From Acidobacteriota bacterium (GTDB lineage Bacteria > Acidobacteriota > Vicinamibacteria > Vicinamibacterales > JAKQTR01): DNA of 64,000 nt. The stretch's first letter is position 1; every line of letters starts with the position of its first letter. Where the stretch lies: contig JAKQTR010000041.1 of NCBI GenBank assembly GCA_029562975.1, positions 372,001 to 436,000 of the forward strand. Direction: 5' to 3'. The notes below the pieces were generated by a model. The model worked only from the letters and a program-made list of their open reading frames with translations, did no database searches and was not told where the DNA came from. Positions 1 to 8,098 of the stretch are shown one piece after another. A program made the translations under genes and the position numbers.

Positions 1-2
1 AG

Positions 3-704
3 ATCGGCGAGGAATTCGAGGCCCTCGAAGCCGCAATCGGGCATCGTTTCAAGGACCGCGGCACCCTCGAGCACGCCCTGACGCACCGGTCGCGCGCAAA
101 CGAGGATGTGACGGGGGGGGTGTTCGACAACGAGTCCCTCGAGTTCCTGGGCGATGCGGTGCTCGGGTTCGTCATCGCCGAGACCCTGTTCGTGCGGTTC
201 CCGGATCGGGACGAGGGCAAGAAGTCGAAGATGAAGGCGGCGCTCGTGTCGACCCAGACGCTCGCGGGCCAGGCCGAGCGCCTGGGCCTCGGCGCGCACC
301 TGCTGCTCGGCCGCGGCGAGGAGAAGACCGGGGGTCGGCAGAAGCGCGCGCTCCTGGCCGACGGCTACGAGGCGATCATCGCGGCCGTTTACCTCGACGG
401 CGGCATGGAGGCCGCCCGCGGATTCATCGCGCGCGAGTTCGAGGCGCTCATCGACCGGGTGGCCGCCGACGCCAATGGGGGCGGTGATCACAAGTCGGCG
501 CTGCAGGAGGCGCTGCAGGGGCGAGGCGACCCGCTCCCCGAGTACGTGGTGACTGCGGAAGAAGGCCCGGCCCACCGGCGCCGCTTCAGAATCGAGGTCC
601 GGCTCCGGGGGGAAACCCTCGCCGAGGCGGACGGCCGGACGAAGAAGGAAGCGGAGCAGGAGGCCGCGAGGCTGGCGCTCGAGCGGCTCACGCCTCGGGC
701 GTGA
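3..704 (+). CDS. rnc: Ribonuclease III, 5' end outside the window
   Basis: Double-strand-specific endoribonuclease that processes rRNA precursors and structured mRNAs. The reading frame is open from the first base, so the start codon lies upstream; 233 residues are visible. The RNase III signature DNESLEFLGDAVL sits at visible residues 42-54, with the metal-binding and catalytic acidic residues in place. The second acidic cluster of the domain (LADGYEAIIAAVYLDGG) follows. The C-terminal third is a double-stranded-RNA-binding domain, starting near DHKSALQEALQ and ending near KKEAEQEAARLALERL. Only the extreme N-terminus is missing compared with the usual 220-250 residues. The last 17 nt overlap the 3' end of a convergent ATPase gene. 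Confidence 0.96.
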   Translation: MGEEFEALEAAIGHRFKDRGTLEHALTHRSRANEDVTGGVFDNESLEFLGDAVLGFVIAETLFVRFPDRDEGKKSKMKAALVSTQTLAGQAERLGLGAHLLLGRGEEKTGGRQKRALLADGYEAIIAAVYLDGGMEAARGFIAREFEALIDRVAADANGGGDHKSALQEALQGRGDPLPEYVVTAEEGPAHRRRFRIEVRLRGETLAEADGRTKKEAEQEAARLALERLTPRA

Positions 705-1767
705 CGCCGGCTGACAGCCTGGCCTGCGCGTAACGCCGGACCGCGTCGGCGGCGTCCGCCTCAGCCGGCGCGTCTGGGCCCGTGTTCAACCCGATCCAGA
801 GGCGCAGGATCGGGTCTGCGACGCGATAGCGCTTGCCCTGAACGCGCACGAGATCGACGTCCTCCAGCCACCCCAGGTAGTCCTTGGTCGAGCCGGGCGA
901 CCGGCCGAGGCGAAGCGAGATCTCCGTCAGGTTCAGGGGCTCGTCATCGGCGAGGATCTCGAGGACGGCCCTGAGCGCTCCGTAGCCTCGCGCCCGGTGG
1001 AGCCGGCACTCGAAGCTGAACCGGCAGCGGCACGCGAGATCGCCGCCGGGCCCGAGCAGGCGGGCCAGGGCCGCGGCGGGGTCGCATGCGCCCGCCGGTT
1101 CGGCGGACACGACACGGACCATCGCGGCGGCGTACGCCGCCCGGCCGTCGGCGAGCGCCACCACCGCGCGCGCGGTGTCCTGCGCCCAGTCCGGGCGCGC
1201 CCCTGGCGTCGCCATGAGGCTGGCGGCAATTGCCGAGACCGCGACGGCAGGCGCGTGCAGCACGAGGAAGCGATCGGAAGCCCCGCGGAGCGCGCGCAGG
1301 GCCCGCGCCTCGAATTTCGTGGCCAGCACGGCGCGGTTCGGGCTCGACGCGAGGGCGGCCAGCGTGTGGCCCAGCGCGCCGGCCAGCCCGGGGAAGCTCT
1401 CGAACACACGCACGTCGAAGGCCTCGTCGAGCAGGAACGTGGCCGGGCCGCCCTCGGAGGTCCGCGCCCGCGCGAAGTACGAGAGCACCCGCGCGTACGC
1501 CTCACGAGGGCCGTCAGGAGCGCCGGGAGGCGGCTGCCAGACGAACGGCGTCCTCGCGGTCAGGCGTTCGAGAAAGCGCTCGGGCGTGGAGACGACGCGC
1601 TCAACGTCCACGTACTGGGCCGTGTGCGCCGGGAGGCGGTCTCGCAGGCGGCGGAGGGCCCGCGTGCGGCCCGAGCCGCAGGGACCGAGCAGCACCGGAA
1701 TCCGGGACGGCTCGTCGGCGAGGGCCGCCGCGAGCCGGGCGTCGACGTCCTGAATCGGAGTGTCCAT
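688..1767 (-). CDS. AAA-type ATPase with C-terminal winged helix
   Basis: P-loop ATPase of unknown role, 359 residues from the chosen start. Walker A GPCGSGRT is at residues 28-35 and Walker B TFLLDEAFD at 110-118. The C-terminal part looks like a winged helix (LTEISLRLGRSPGSTKDYLGWL) ending in YRVADPILRLWI, which resembles the archaeal-ATPase/DUF234 arrangement. Between the ATPase core and the winged helix is a small cysteine cluster, CRCRFSFECRLH, that could bind metal. An ATG at 1824 would give 378 residues, but a TTGACA-N17-TATGGT promoter ends only 2 nt before it, so the ATG at 1767 is preferred. The gene is single, divergent from purA and convergent with rnc (17-nt overlap). Family placement is tentative. 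Confidence 0.75.
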   Translation of the reverse strand: MDTPIQDVDARLAAALADEPSRIPVLLGPCGSGRTRALRRLRDRLPAHTAQYVDVERVVSTPERFLERLTARTPFVWQPPPGAPDGPREAYARVLSYFARARTSEGGPATFLLDEAFDVRVFESFPGLAGALGHTLAALASSPNRAVLATKFEARALRALRGASDRFLVLHAPAVAVSAIAASLMATPGARPDWAQDTARAVVALADGRAAYAAAMVRVVSAEPAGACDPAAALARLLGPGGDLACRCRFSFECRLHRARGYGALRAVLEILADDEPLNLTEISLRLGRSPGSTKDYLGWLEDVDLVRVQGKRYRVADPILRLWIGLNTGPDAPAEADAADAVRRYAQARLSAGVTPEA

Positions 1768-1826
1768 GCGCGGCTGACGGGGAACGACTCGGCGCGCGCG
1801 AGGCGCCGGGCCGTAGATGCTCATGC

Positions 1827-1855
1827 ACCATACGAGGGCCTCTCCGGCTTGTCAA
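1827..1855 (-). promoter_or_regulatory. Sigma70-type promoter of the AAA ATPase gene
   Basis: On the minus strand TTGACA (1855-1850), a 17-nt spacer and TATGGT (1832-1827). The predicted transcription start lies near 1820, inside the upstream candidate ATG at 1824, which argues for translation from 1767. Inferred from sequence only. Confidence 0.5.
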
Positions 1856-1947
1856 CCTCGCGCCCCGGTGTTCCGGCGCCCTGTGCTAACATCCCGCGTG
1901 GCCCGCGGGCACGAGCGCCCGCGTGAGCGCTCGGAGCGGACCTGTCG

Positions 1948-3249
1948 ATGAACATCGCCGTCGTGGGCGCGCAGTGGGGAGACGAGGGCAAGGGCAAGAT
2001 CGTGGACCTGCTCGCGCGAAGGTTCTCGATTGTGGCTCGCTATCAGGGCGGGCACAACGCCGGCCACACGGTGCACGTCGGCGGACGCCGCTTCGTGCTC
2101 CGGCTGATCCCGTCGGGCATCCTGCACCAGGGCGTGACGTGCGTCATCGGGAACGGCGTGGTCGTCGACCTGGCGGCGCTCTTCGACGAGGTGGATGGCC
2201 TTGCCGGCGCGGGCATCGGCGTGGACGGCCGCCTGCTGATCTCCGACCGGGCGCACGTGATCCTGCCCTACCATCCCGACCTCGATCGGCTGCGCGAGGC
2301 CAGCCTGGGCCCTCGCATGATCGGCACGACTTCGCGCGGCATCGGCCCCGCGTACGAGGACAAGGCCGGCCGCCGGGGGCTGCGCGTCTGCGACCTCGCG
2401 GACGCGGCCGCGCTCGAGGAGCACATCCGCGACGGGCTGGCCCGGCGGAACGAGCTGGCTCGCGATGGGCGCTTGGCGTGGACTGACGTGTTCGATCGCA
2501 CGCGGCAGCTCGGCGAGCGCCTGAAGCCGTGGATCGCGGATGTCTCCGCGGTTCTCTGTGCCGCGATGGCCGACGGCCGGTCGATTCTCTTCGAAGGGGC
2601 CCAGGGGACGATGCTCGATCTCGACCACGGGACATACCCCTACGTCACCTCGTCGAACGCGACGGTCGGGGGCGCCTGCACCGGGCTCGGCATCGGGCCG
2701 CGATCCATCCACGTCGTGCTCGGCATCGCGAAAGCCTACACCACGCGCGTGGGCGAGGGGCCGTTCCCCAGCGAACTGCACGGCGGAGATGGCGACGCGC
2801 TGCGGGCGAAGGGAGGCGAATTCGGCACGGTGACGGGCCGTCCGCGGCGCTGCGGCTGGTTCGACGCCGTCCAGATGCGGCATGCTGTCCGGGTCAACGG
2901 CTTCGATGCGCTCGCGGTGACGAAGCTGGACGTGCTTGACGGCTTCGAGCGCGTGCCCGTCTGCGTCGGCTACCGGCTCGATGGCGAGGCGGTGTCGGCG
3001 TTTCCAGCCGACCTCGGCCGGCTGCGGCGCTGTACGCCGGTGCTCGAGTCGTGTCCCGGGTGGAACCGGCCGACCAGCGGCGTCCAGCGCTACGACGATC
3101 TGCCGGCGAACGCGCAGGCGTACCTGCAGCGACTCGAGGATCTTGCGGGGGTGCCGGTGGTGTTCGCCTCGACGGGCGCGGCGCGCGAAGATATCGTCGT
3201 GAAGAACGCGCCGCTTGCGGCCGCGTGGTTCGGCTCCGAGCTGGCGTAG
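1948..3249 (+). CDS. purA: Adenylosuccinate synthase
   Basis: Joins IMP and aspartate with GTP to give adenylosuccinate, the first committed step from IMP to AMP. Cytoplasmic. The 433-residue length is normal for the family. The N-terminal GTP-binding loop QWGDEGKGKIVDLL (residues 9-22), with catalytic Asp12 and a conserved Lys, is intact. So are HNAGHTV, GTTSRGIGPAYEDK, the switch segment FEGAQGTMLDLDHGTYPYVTSSN and the C-terminal TKLDVLDGF guanine-binding motif. A GGAG ribosome-binding site lies 11 nt upstream of the ATG. It is monocistronic: the next gene is convergent and only 1 nt separates the two stop codons (TAG-a-TCA). Confidence 0.98.
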   Translation: MNIAVVGAQWGDEGKGKIVDLLARRFSIVARYQGGHNAGHTVHVGGRRFVLRLIPSGILHQGVTCVIGNGVVVDLAALFDEVDGLAGAGIGVDGRLLISDRAHVILPYHPDLDRLREASLGPRMIGTTSRGIGPAYEDKAGRRGLRVCDLADAAALEEHIRDGLARRNELARDGRLAWTDVFDRTRQLGERLKPWIADVSAVLCAAMADGRSILFEGAQGTMLDLDHGTYPYVTSSNATVGGACTGLGIGPRSIHVVLGIAKAYTTRVGEGPFPSELHGGDGDALRAKGGEFGTVTGRPRRCGWFDAVQMRHAVRVNGFDALAVTKLDVLDGFERVPVCVGYRLDGEAVSAFPADLGRLRRCTPVLESCPGWNRPTSGVQRYDDLPANAQAYLQRLEDLAGVPVVFASTGAAREDIVVKNAPLAAAWFGSELA

Positions 3250-3250
3250 A

Positions 3251-3901
3251 TCAGGGGGCCGCGCGCTCGGCGGCGTGTTGCAGGCAGAGCTGGAGCAGCG
3301 GCTCCGGATCGGCTTCCACGAACTCCAGCCCGGCGCGGTACTGCGGCGCCTGCGTGCCCTTGGGAATCTCGAACGACGCCCAGATCACCGTGCCGGCGGC
3401 CTTGATGGCGGCGGGCTGCGCGCCGAGGACGATGCGCACGCGCTGGCGCGGCTTCAGCGCGACCTGCGACACCACTTGCGCACCGAGGGTGGACAGGTTC
3501 ACGAGCGCGGCGGGTGCGCCATCGACGAGCACGTCGTGGCCGTCGCGGATGCGGATCCGCGGCACGCGCCGCGTGCCCGCGCCGTCGAGGGGCAGCCACG
3601 TCGTCCGGCTCCCGGGCGGCATCGGGGTCAACCGGCCCGACGCGTCGATGACGACCAGCTCGGTCCTGGCGAGCGCCGCGTCGATGGAGAGGCGGTGGGT
3701 GAGCGCCGTGCCTCGGGGGCTGAACGCGAGCTTCTCGGGCAGCACGACCACCCGTGGCTTGCGAGCGACGATCTGCTCGACGGCCGCGCAAACCTCGGTC
3801 TCCGGGAAGCACACCAGCTCGGTGCCCTTCGCCGCGGGGTATCCGGTCGCCGTCAGGGCCAGCGACCGGGGCCCGATCAGGATCGTGAAGCCGTCCGCCA
3901 T
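3251..3901 (-). CDS. PilZ-domain protein, last gene of an ECF sigma operon
   Basis: Probable cyclic-di-GMP-responsive protein, 216 residues. The C-terminal half is a PilZ domain with both ligand motifs present: RRVPR (RxxxR) and NLSTLG (NxSxxG), followed by beta strands up to YRAGLEFVEADPEPL. The N-terminal ~95 residues have a receiver-like alpha/beta look (VVVLPEKLAF, ELVVIDASG) but no phospho-acceptor pattern I can defend. The ATG at 3901 is 8 nt after the anti-sigma stop codon, so the three genes sigma, anti-sigma and PilZ are read as one unit. This suggests that c-di-GMP binding feeds into, or is controlled by, the sigma response. The partner is unknown. Confidence 0.85.
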   Translation of the reverse strand: MADGFTILIGPRSLALTATGYPAAKGTELVCFPETEVCAAVEQIVARKPRVVVLPEKLAFSPRGTALTHRLSIDAALARTELVVIDASGRLTPMPPGSRTTWLPLDGAGTRRVPRIRIRDGHDVLVDGAPAALVNLSTLGAQVVSQVALKPRQRVRIVLGAQPAAIKAAGTVIWASFEIPKGTQAPQYRAGLEFVEADPEPLLQLCLQHAAERAAP

Positions 3902-3909
3902 CCGGGAGG

Positions 3910-4551
3910 TCAGTCCTTGCCCGGGCGCGGCGCGTCGTTCGGCTCTTCCAGCGTGAACGCGTAGATCGCGCGCAGCTCGGCGACCGCGGACACGGACGTC
4001 GCCAGTTCGAGTTCGGACAGGAACTCGTCTTCGGCGTCCAGCCCGGAAGCGGCCGGCCGGATCACCGGCACGCCTCGGGCGCTGGCCGGCTCGGCTGCCG
4101 CCTGCCGCTGCGCGCCGGGCAGGGGGCCGCCCGGGCCGACGTCGAACAGGCGGCCGGCCGTGAGGCCCACCATGAGACCCACGACCGCCGCGGCCGCGAC
4201 CCACCGCGCCAGGACGCGGTGTTCGTGCGCCGGCTTGGCGCGATGCGGGGGCGCGGGGAACACGACCACTCTCGTCGCACCGGACCGGCCGTCGTCGACG
4301 TGCCGCAGAATCCGCTCGCGCTGGCGCTCGAGGCGCTCGGGCGAGCACACCGCGTCGACCTCCGCGAAGACGGCGTCGCGCGTCTCGTCGAGCCCGGCGC
4401 GCAGCGCGGCATACCGGCTGCTGCAGGCCGCGCAGCGGCCGAGGTGCCTCACCACCGCCTCGTCCTTCGGCTTGAGCGCTTCGAGGCCCCTGTCCGCCAG
4501 ATAACGGCGAACGAGCGCGCTGTCGTCGACGTGTCCTTTACCGCCGAACAC
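3910..4551 (-). CDS. Membrane-anchored zinc-finger anti-sigma factor
   Basis: 213-residue anti-sigma factor that should hold the co-transcribed ECF sigma at the membrane. The N-terminal cytoplasmic domain has the ZAS-type motif HLGRCAACSSRY (H-x3-C-x2-C) near residues 36-47. One transmembrane segment follows (about residues 116-134, WVAAAAVVGLMVGLTAG), leaving a C-terminal ~80-residue periplasmic part rich in acidic and Ala residues. The start overlaps the sigma gene by 14 nt, giving translational coupling. No protease-recognition signal can be read. Function is inferred from motif, topology and gene order. Confidence 0.88.
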   Translation of the reverse strand: MFGGKGHVDDSALVRRYLADRGLEALKPKDEAVVRHLGRCAACSSRYAALRAGLDETRDAVFAEVDAVCSPERLERQRERILRHVDDGRSGATRVVVFPAPPHRAKPAHEHRVLARWVAAAAVVGLMVGLTAGRLFDVGPGGPLPGAQRQAAAEPASARGVPVIRPAASGLDAEDEFLSELELATSVSAVAELRAIYAFTLEEPNDAPRPGKD

Positions 4552-5242
4552 GGCTGTCCTCCAGGACGCCCCGCAGCTTGCGGAGCGCGCGAAACAAGTG
4601 CACCCGCACCGTCGACTCGTTCAGGCCGAGCAACGCGCCGACCTCGCGGGGAGACTGGCCCTCCACGTGGCACAGCAGCAGGACCGTCCGCTGCTGCTTC
4701 GGGAGCGCGTCGATCGCCTTCAGCAGCTCCCGCTGCCGTTCGCCTCCCAGCACCGATTCTTCCGGCGTCAGCCCGCCGGCCCGAGCGGTTTCCACGACCG
4801 AGCCCAGCTCGGGGCGCCGATCGAAGCCGATGACTTCCCAGCGTTCGCGGCGGCGCCTGGCCTTCTGGCGGTCCCGGCAGGTGTTCGCGAGGATCCGGGT
4901 GAACCACGCGTCGAACGGCAGATCCTCGCGATACGACGTGATGTGCGTATACACCTTCACGAACGCATCCTGCACGGCCTCATCGGCCTCGGACGCGTCC
5001 CGCAACAGGTAAAACGCCAGACGCGTGGCCTGCCGCTGGCACCCCGTGACCAGATCCCCGAACGCCTCGCGGGCCACCTCGGGCTGCCCGGCGAGCACCG
5101 CGGCCTTCACGCGTCGCGCCACCTCGGACACCGAGGACGCCGGCCGTTCGCCCGGTAAAGCCGGGCGAGCGTACTCCGCAAGCTGGCTGCCTCGCTCGGG
5201 CCCTGCCACCGTGCCGAATCCGGAATCCGACGGCCGCGACAC
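4538..5242 (-). CDS. ECF-family RNA polymerase sigma factor
   Basis: Extracytoplasmic-function sigma-70 factor, 234 residues. Region 2 runs through ATRLAFYLLRDASEADEAVQDAFVKVY and PFDAWFTRILANTCRDRQKARRRRER. Region 4 has PKQQRTVLLLCHVEGQSPREVGALLGLNESTVRVHLFRALRKL with its helix-turn-helix. The ~45-residue N-terminal extension before region 2 is unusual, so a later GTG is possible; the GTG at 5242 is kept as the longest reading. It is the first gene of sigma/anti-sigma/PilZ. A separate promoter probably lies in the 124-nt gap to the SpoIID-like gene, but no convincing auto-regulated ECF promoter was found there. ECF group not assigned. Confidence 0.92.
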   Translation of the reverse strand: MSRPSDSGFGTVAGPERGSQLAEYARPALPGERPASSVSEVARRVKAAVLAGQPEVAREAFGDLVTGCQRQATRLAFYLLRDASEADEAVQDAFVKVYTHITSYREDLPFDAWFTRILANTCRDRQKARRRRERWEVIGFDRRPELGSVVETARAGGLTPEESVLGGERQRELLKAIDALPKQQRTVLLLCHVEGQSPREVGALLGLNESTVRVHLFRALRKLRGVLEDSRVRR

Positions 5243-5366
5243 TCGCTCTTGCCCCTGTTTACGCCAGCCTGCCGGGTTCCGTTTACCGGCCGGACGGCGG
5301 GTGGCGCTCGGAGCGTATCGTACCAGATCCAGGGCGCCTCGTCGGTCCGCGCCGGCGGAAGCCGGG

Positions 5367-6428
5367 TCACGGCGCCGGGCGCCCGACGCCGTCGGCGGGC
5401 ATCACGCGGGTGCCCGGGAAGTAGTGGGCGATGACGTCGGCCGGTGAAACGCCTGCAAGGATGCGTTCGAGCGCCCCGGCCTGGCACAGCCCCACGCCGT
5501 GGCCGAGGCCGGTGCCCTGGAAGATGAACCGCCGGCCGTCTTGGGCCACGGTGAAGCGCGTGCTGCGCAGTGAGCGCTCGCCAAAGGCCGTCCTGAGCGC
5601 CCCGCGAAACGCCTCGGCGCGGACGCTCACCGTGCGCGAGCCGGTCAGGGCCACTCTGGTGACCCGGCCGGACACGTCGCGTTCCGTGATGTCGATCCGG
5701 GCGAGGCCCGTTCCCACGTCCATGGCAGGGCTGGAAGCCAGCGCACGGGCCAGGCTGGCGCCGTCGGCCTCAAACGTCCACGCCTGAGCGGGCAAGCGGC
5801 TGCAGAACGAATCCGGCACCGCGGCCAGGTAGGGTTCGCTGCCGCCCCAGACTGATGCGCCAGACGCGGTGTGGCCGCCGCACGCGGCGTGGAACAGCGC
5901 CTGGATCGCGCGGCCCTCGTGCGCGATTACCAGACTGCGCGTCGCCGCGACGGCTCGGGCCGCCTCGTCGGGGGCCGCGCGGGCGGCATCCGGCGGGCGA
6001 AGGACCTGGCAGTGCGTGCCGCCGCACACATCAAACCCTTCGGCGCGATGCCTTCCGAGGTTGGCGATCGCGAAGGTCCGCGACACGATCGCCTGGACCT
6101 CCAGCATGCCCGCGGCCGCAGGGTCGGCCAGGACGCCCGACGGGAGTTCGGCGCGCACGACGGCGAGCACGTAGTCCTCCAGGGGGAGGTCGAGGATGCG
6201 CACGCCCCGCTCGCCGGCGATGCCAACGCGCAGAGTGAGGACTCCGTCGGCCGACGGCGCCGGCGAGACGGCGCGAGGCGGCGTAACGGTGACGCGGGGG
6301 CCCGCGCCAGGCGCGCCGCCGAACGCGCAGGCGGCGGCGAGGCCCGGGAGGAGCAGCAGGGCGGCCCTGCCGGCGGGGCTGCGGCGCCGGACGAAGGCGG
6401 TGCCGACGGACGTCGCACTCAGGGCCAC
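5367..6428 (-). CDS. SpoIID/LytB-domain lipoprotein
   Basis: Probable murein-acting lipoprotein, 353 residues, GTG start. The signal peptide ends in a lipobox LAAAC with the lipid-carrying cysteine at residue 34. The SpoIID domain is clear: LEDYVLAVVRAELPSG, QAIVSRTFAIANLGRH, HAACGGHT and the C-terminal QGTGLGHGVGLCQAGA. In sporulating Firmicutes SpoIID is a lytic transglycosylase; in non-sporulating bacteria the domain is usually a cell-wall hydrolase or amidase enhancer. No sporulation genes are nearby, so a growth or division role is more likely here. It is transcribed towards the ECF operon, with a 124-nt gap, and divergently from gatB. Confidence 0.88.
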   Translation of the reverse strand: MALSATSVGTAFVRRRSPAGRAALLLLPGLAAACAFGGAPGAGPRVTVTPPRAVSPAPSADGVLTLRVGIAGERGVRILDLPLEDYVLAVVRAELPSGVLADPAAAGMLEVQAIVSRTFAIANLGRHRAEGFDVCGGTHCQVLRPPDAARAAPDEAARAVAATRSLVIAHEGRAIQALFHAACGGHTASGASVWGGSEPYLAAVPDSFCSRLPAQAWTFEADGASLARALASSPAMDVGTGLARIDITERDVSGRVTRVALTGSRTVSVRAEAFRGALRTAFGERSLRSTRFTVAQDGRRFIFQGTGLGHGVGLCQAGALERILAGVSPADVIAHYFPGTRVMPADGVGRPAP

Positions 6429-6497
6429 GCTCGCCCATATCGGGCGCAGCCGCCGGGCCCATTACCGCCCGCGCCGCCCGGGCTGTCGCCGCTCGGC

Positions 6498-6503
6498 TAT
6501 ACT
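6498..6503 (+). promoter_or_regulatory. -10 hexamer TATACT before gatB
   Basis: TATACT stands out in GC-rich surroundings and ends 15 nt before the gatB ATG, implying a leader of under about 10 nt. No good -35 box is seen 17-18 nt upstream. No Shine-Dalgarno sequence lies between it and the start codon. Confidence 0.45.
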
Positions 6504-6518
6504 CCTTCGTGGCGCGCG

Positions 6519-7994
6519 ATGCATCCAGCCGGAACCGGGGGGGGGCGCGGGTACGAGCCGGTCATCGGCCTCGAGGTGCACGCGCAGCTCGCGTCGTCGA
6601 GCAAGATGTTCTGCGGGTGCGCAGCGCGCGGCGGCGCGCCGCCGAACTCGAGGACCTGCCCGACCTGCCTGGGACTGCCTGGCGCGCTGCCCGTCGTGAA
6701 CGCCCGCTGCGTCGATCTGGGAGTGCTCGTGGCGCTCGCGCTCGGATGCACGGTGGCGGAGCGGTCCGTCTTCGCCAGGAAGCACTACTTCTATCCCGAC
6801 CTGCCGAAGGGCTACCAGATCACGCAGTTCGACGCGCCGCTCGCGCGCGACGGCGCCGTCTCCTGGGTTTCCGACGGCGGGAGGCGGACGGTTCGCGTGA
6901 CGCGGGTGCACCTGGAGGAGGACGCGGGCAAGTCGTTTCACGCCGGCTTCCCGGATTCCGCCTCGTCGGCGTACGTGGACTTCAATCGCAGCGGCGTGCC
7001 GCTTGTCGAGATCGTCACGGGGCCGGACCTGTCGGACCCGGCGGACGCGGCCGAGTTCGTGCGGCGGCTGCGGGCCGTGCTCGTCGCCATCGGCGCCTCG
7101 GAGGCGATCATGGAAGACGGCGGGCTGCGGTGCGACGCGAACGTCTCGCTGCGCCGGGCCGGAGGCCGCGCGCCCGGGGCGCGGACCGAGATCAAGAACC
7201 TGAATTCGTTCCGCGCCCTGCAGCGCGCCCTGGAGTACGAAATCGCCAGGCAGACGGCCGCGCTCGACGCGGGCGGCGCGATCCAGCCGGACACGCTGGG
7301 GTGGGATGAGGGGTCGGGGCGCACCGTCCCGATGCGGGCGAAAGAGCAGTCCGACGACTACCGCTACTTCCCGGAGCCGGATCTCCCGCCGCTCGTCGTT
7401 GCAGCCGGGCGCATCGAGCGCCTCCGCGCGTCGCTGCCGGAGCTGCCGGAACAGCGGCGCGAGCGGCTGGCCGCGCGCTACGGCCTGGGTGCGGATGATG
7501 CCGCGGCGCTGGCGGCCACGCCGCGCACGGCGGCGTACTTCGAGGCGGCTGCCGCCGCCTGCGGCGACGCCGCCGCCGCGTGCGCCTGGATGCGCGGCGA
7601 GCTGGCGCGGCGGCTGTCCGAGGCCGGCTCGACGCTGGACGAGGCCGCGGTCGCGCCGGACGCCCTCGGCCGCCTGATCCGCATGGCGTCCGAGGGCGCC
7701 GTCTCGGCTTCGGCGGCGAAGGCGATCCTCGGACGCATGGTGGAGACCGGGCGCGAGCCGGAGGAGATCGCCGCCGCCGACGCCCTGCTGCAGATATCCG
7801 ACGCGGGCGCGATCGACGCGCTGGTTGCCGCGACGCTCGCCCGCTTTCCGGAGCAGGTGCGCCAGTACCGGCAGGGCAAGCGCGTGATCGCGGGGTTCCT
7901 CGTCGGCCAGGTGATGCAGGCGAGCGGAGGCCGGGCGAACCCGGCGCTGGCCGACCGCCTGGTGCGCGCGAGGCTCGACCGCGCGGACCAGTAG
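6519..7994 (+). CDS. gatB: Aspartyl/glutamyl-tRNA(Asn/Gln) amidotransferase subunit B
   Basis: Subunit B of the GatCAB complex, which converts misacylated Glu-tRNA(Gln) and/or Asp-tRNA(Asn) to the correct amidated form. 491 residues, normal length. Seen in order: the N-terminal YEPVIGLEVHAQL signature, the zinc cluster (CGC and CPTCLG), RKHYFYPDLPKGYQITQF, the GatB signature region with EIKNLNS, and the C-terminal YqeY/tRNA-binding part. The frame stays open far upstream, but conserved sequence begins at residue 12 after the ATG at 6519, so that start is chosen. gatA and gatC are not in the window. The gene stands alone, divergent from the SpoIID-like gene. Confidence 0.97.
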   Translation: MHPAGTGGGRGYEPVIGLEVHAQLASSSKMFCGCAARGGAPPNSRTCPTCLGLPGALPVVNARCVDLGVLVALALGCTVAERSVFARKHYFYPDLPKGYQITQFDAPLARDGAVSWVSDGGRRTVRVTRVHLEEDAGKSFHAGFPDSASSAYVDFNRSGVPLVEIVTGPDLSDPADAAEFVRRLRAVLVAIGASEAIMEDGGLRCDANVSLRRAGGRAPGARTEIKNLNSFRALQRALEYEIARQTAALDAGGAIQPDTLGWDEGSGRTVPMRAKEQSDDYRYFPEPDLPPLVVAAGRIERLRASLPELPEQRRERLAARYGLGADDAAALAATPRTAAYFEAAAAACGDAAAACAWMRGELARRLSEAGSTLDEAAVAPDALGRLIRMASEGAVSASAAKAILGRMVETGREPEEIAAADALLQISDAGAIDALVAATLARFPEQVRQYRQGKRVIAGFLVGQVMQASGGRANPALADRLVRARLDRADQ

Positions 7995-8020
7995 CTCGTC
8001 CGCGGTTGCCCGCGGCGATC

Positions 8021-8044
8021 GCGCGCGCCGCGGCATGCGCGCGC
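8021..8044. repeat. GCGCGCGC inverted repeat between gatB and ftsE
   Basis: GCGCGCGC, 8-nt loop, GCGCGCGC, starting 26 nt after the gatB stop. It could form a terminator-like hairpin, but there is no T-tract. Function uncertain. Confidence 0.3.
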
Positions 8045-8071
8045 GTAAGCGGACGGCCGCGATCGCCGTGC

Positions 8072-8077
8072 TATACT
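8072..8077 (+). promoter_or_regulatory. -10 hexamer TATACT before ftsE
   Basis: TATACT ends 21 nt before the GTG start of ftsE. The -35 region is weak. It lies just after the GC hairpin, so ftsEX is probably a transcription unit separate from gatB. Confidence 0.4.
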
Positions 8078-8098
8078 CGCCGTCGCAGTCGGTCAGCC

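Noticed and set aside
1849-1892. TTGTCA / TAACAT as a purA promoter
   Set aside because: The two boxes are 32 nt apart. TAACAT alone may be a -10, but no -35 fits; not listed as a feature.
5243-5366. GGAACC...CGTAAA as an auto-regulated ECF promoter before the sigma gene
   Set aside because: The spacer is only about 11-12 nt; ECF promoters need about 16-17.
5871-6518. 216-residue upstream extension of gatB
   Set aside because: It runs opposite the SpoIID-like gene, is Arg/Ala-rich and unlike GatB; family sequence starts after 6519.
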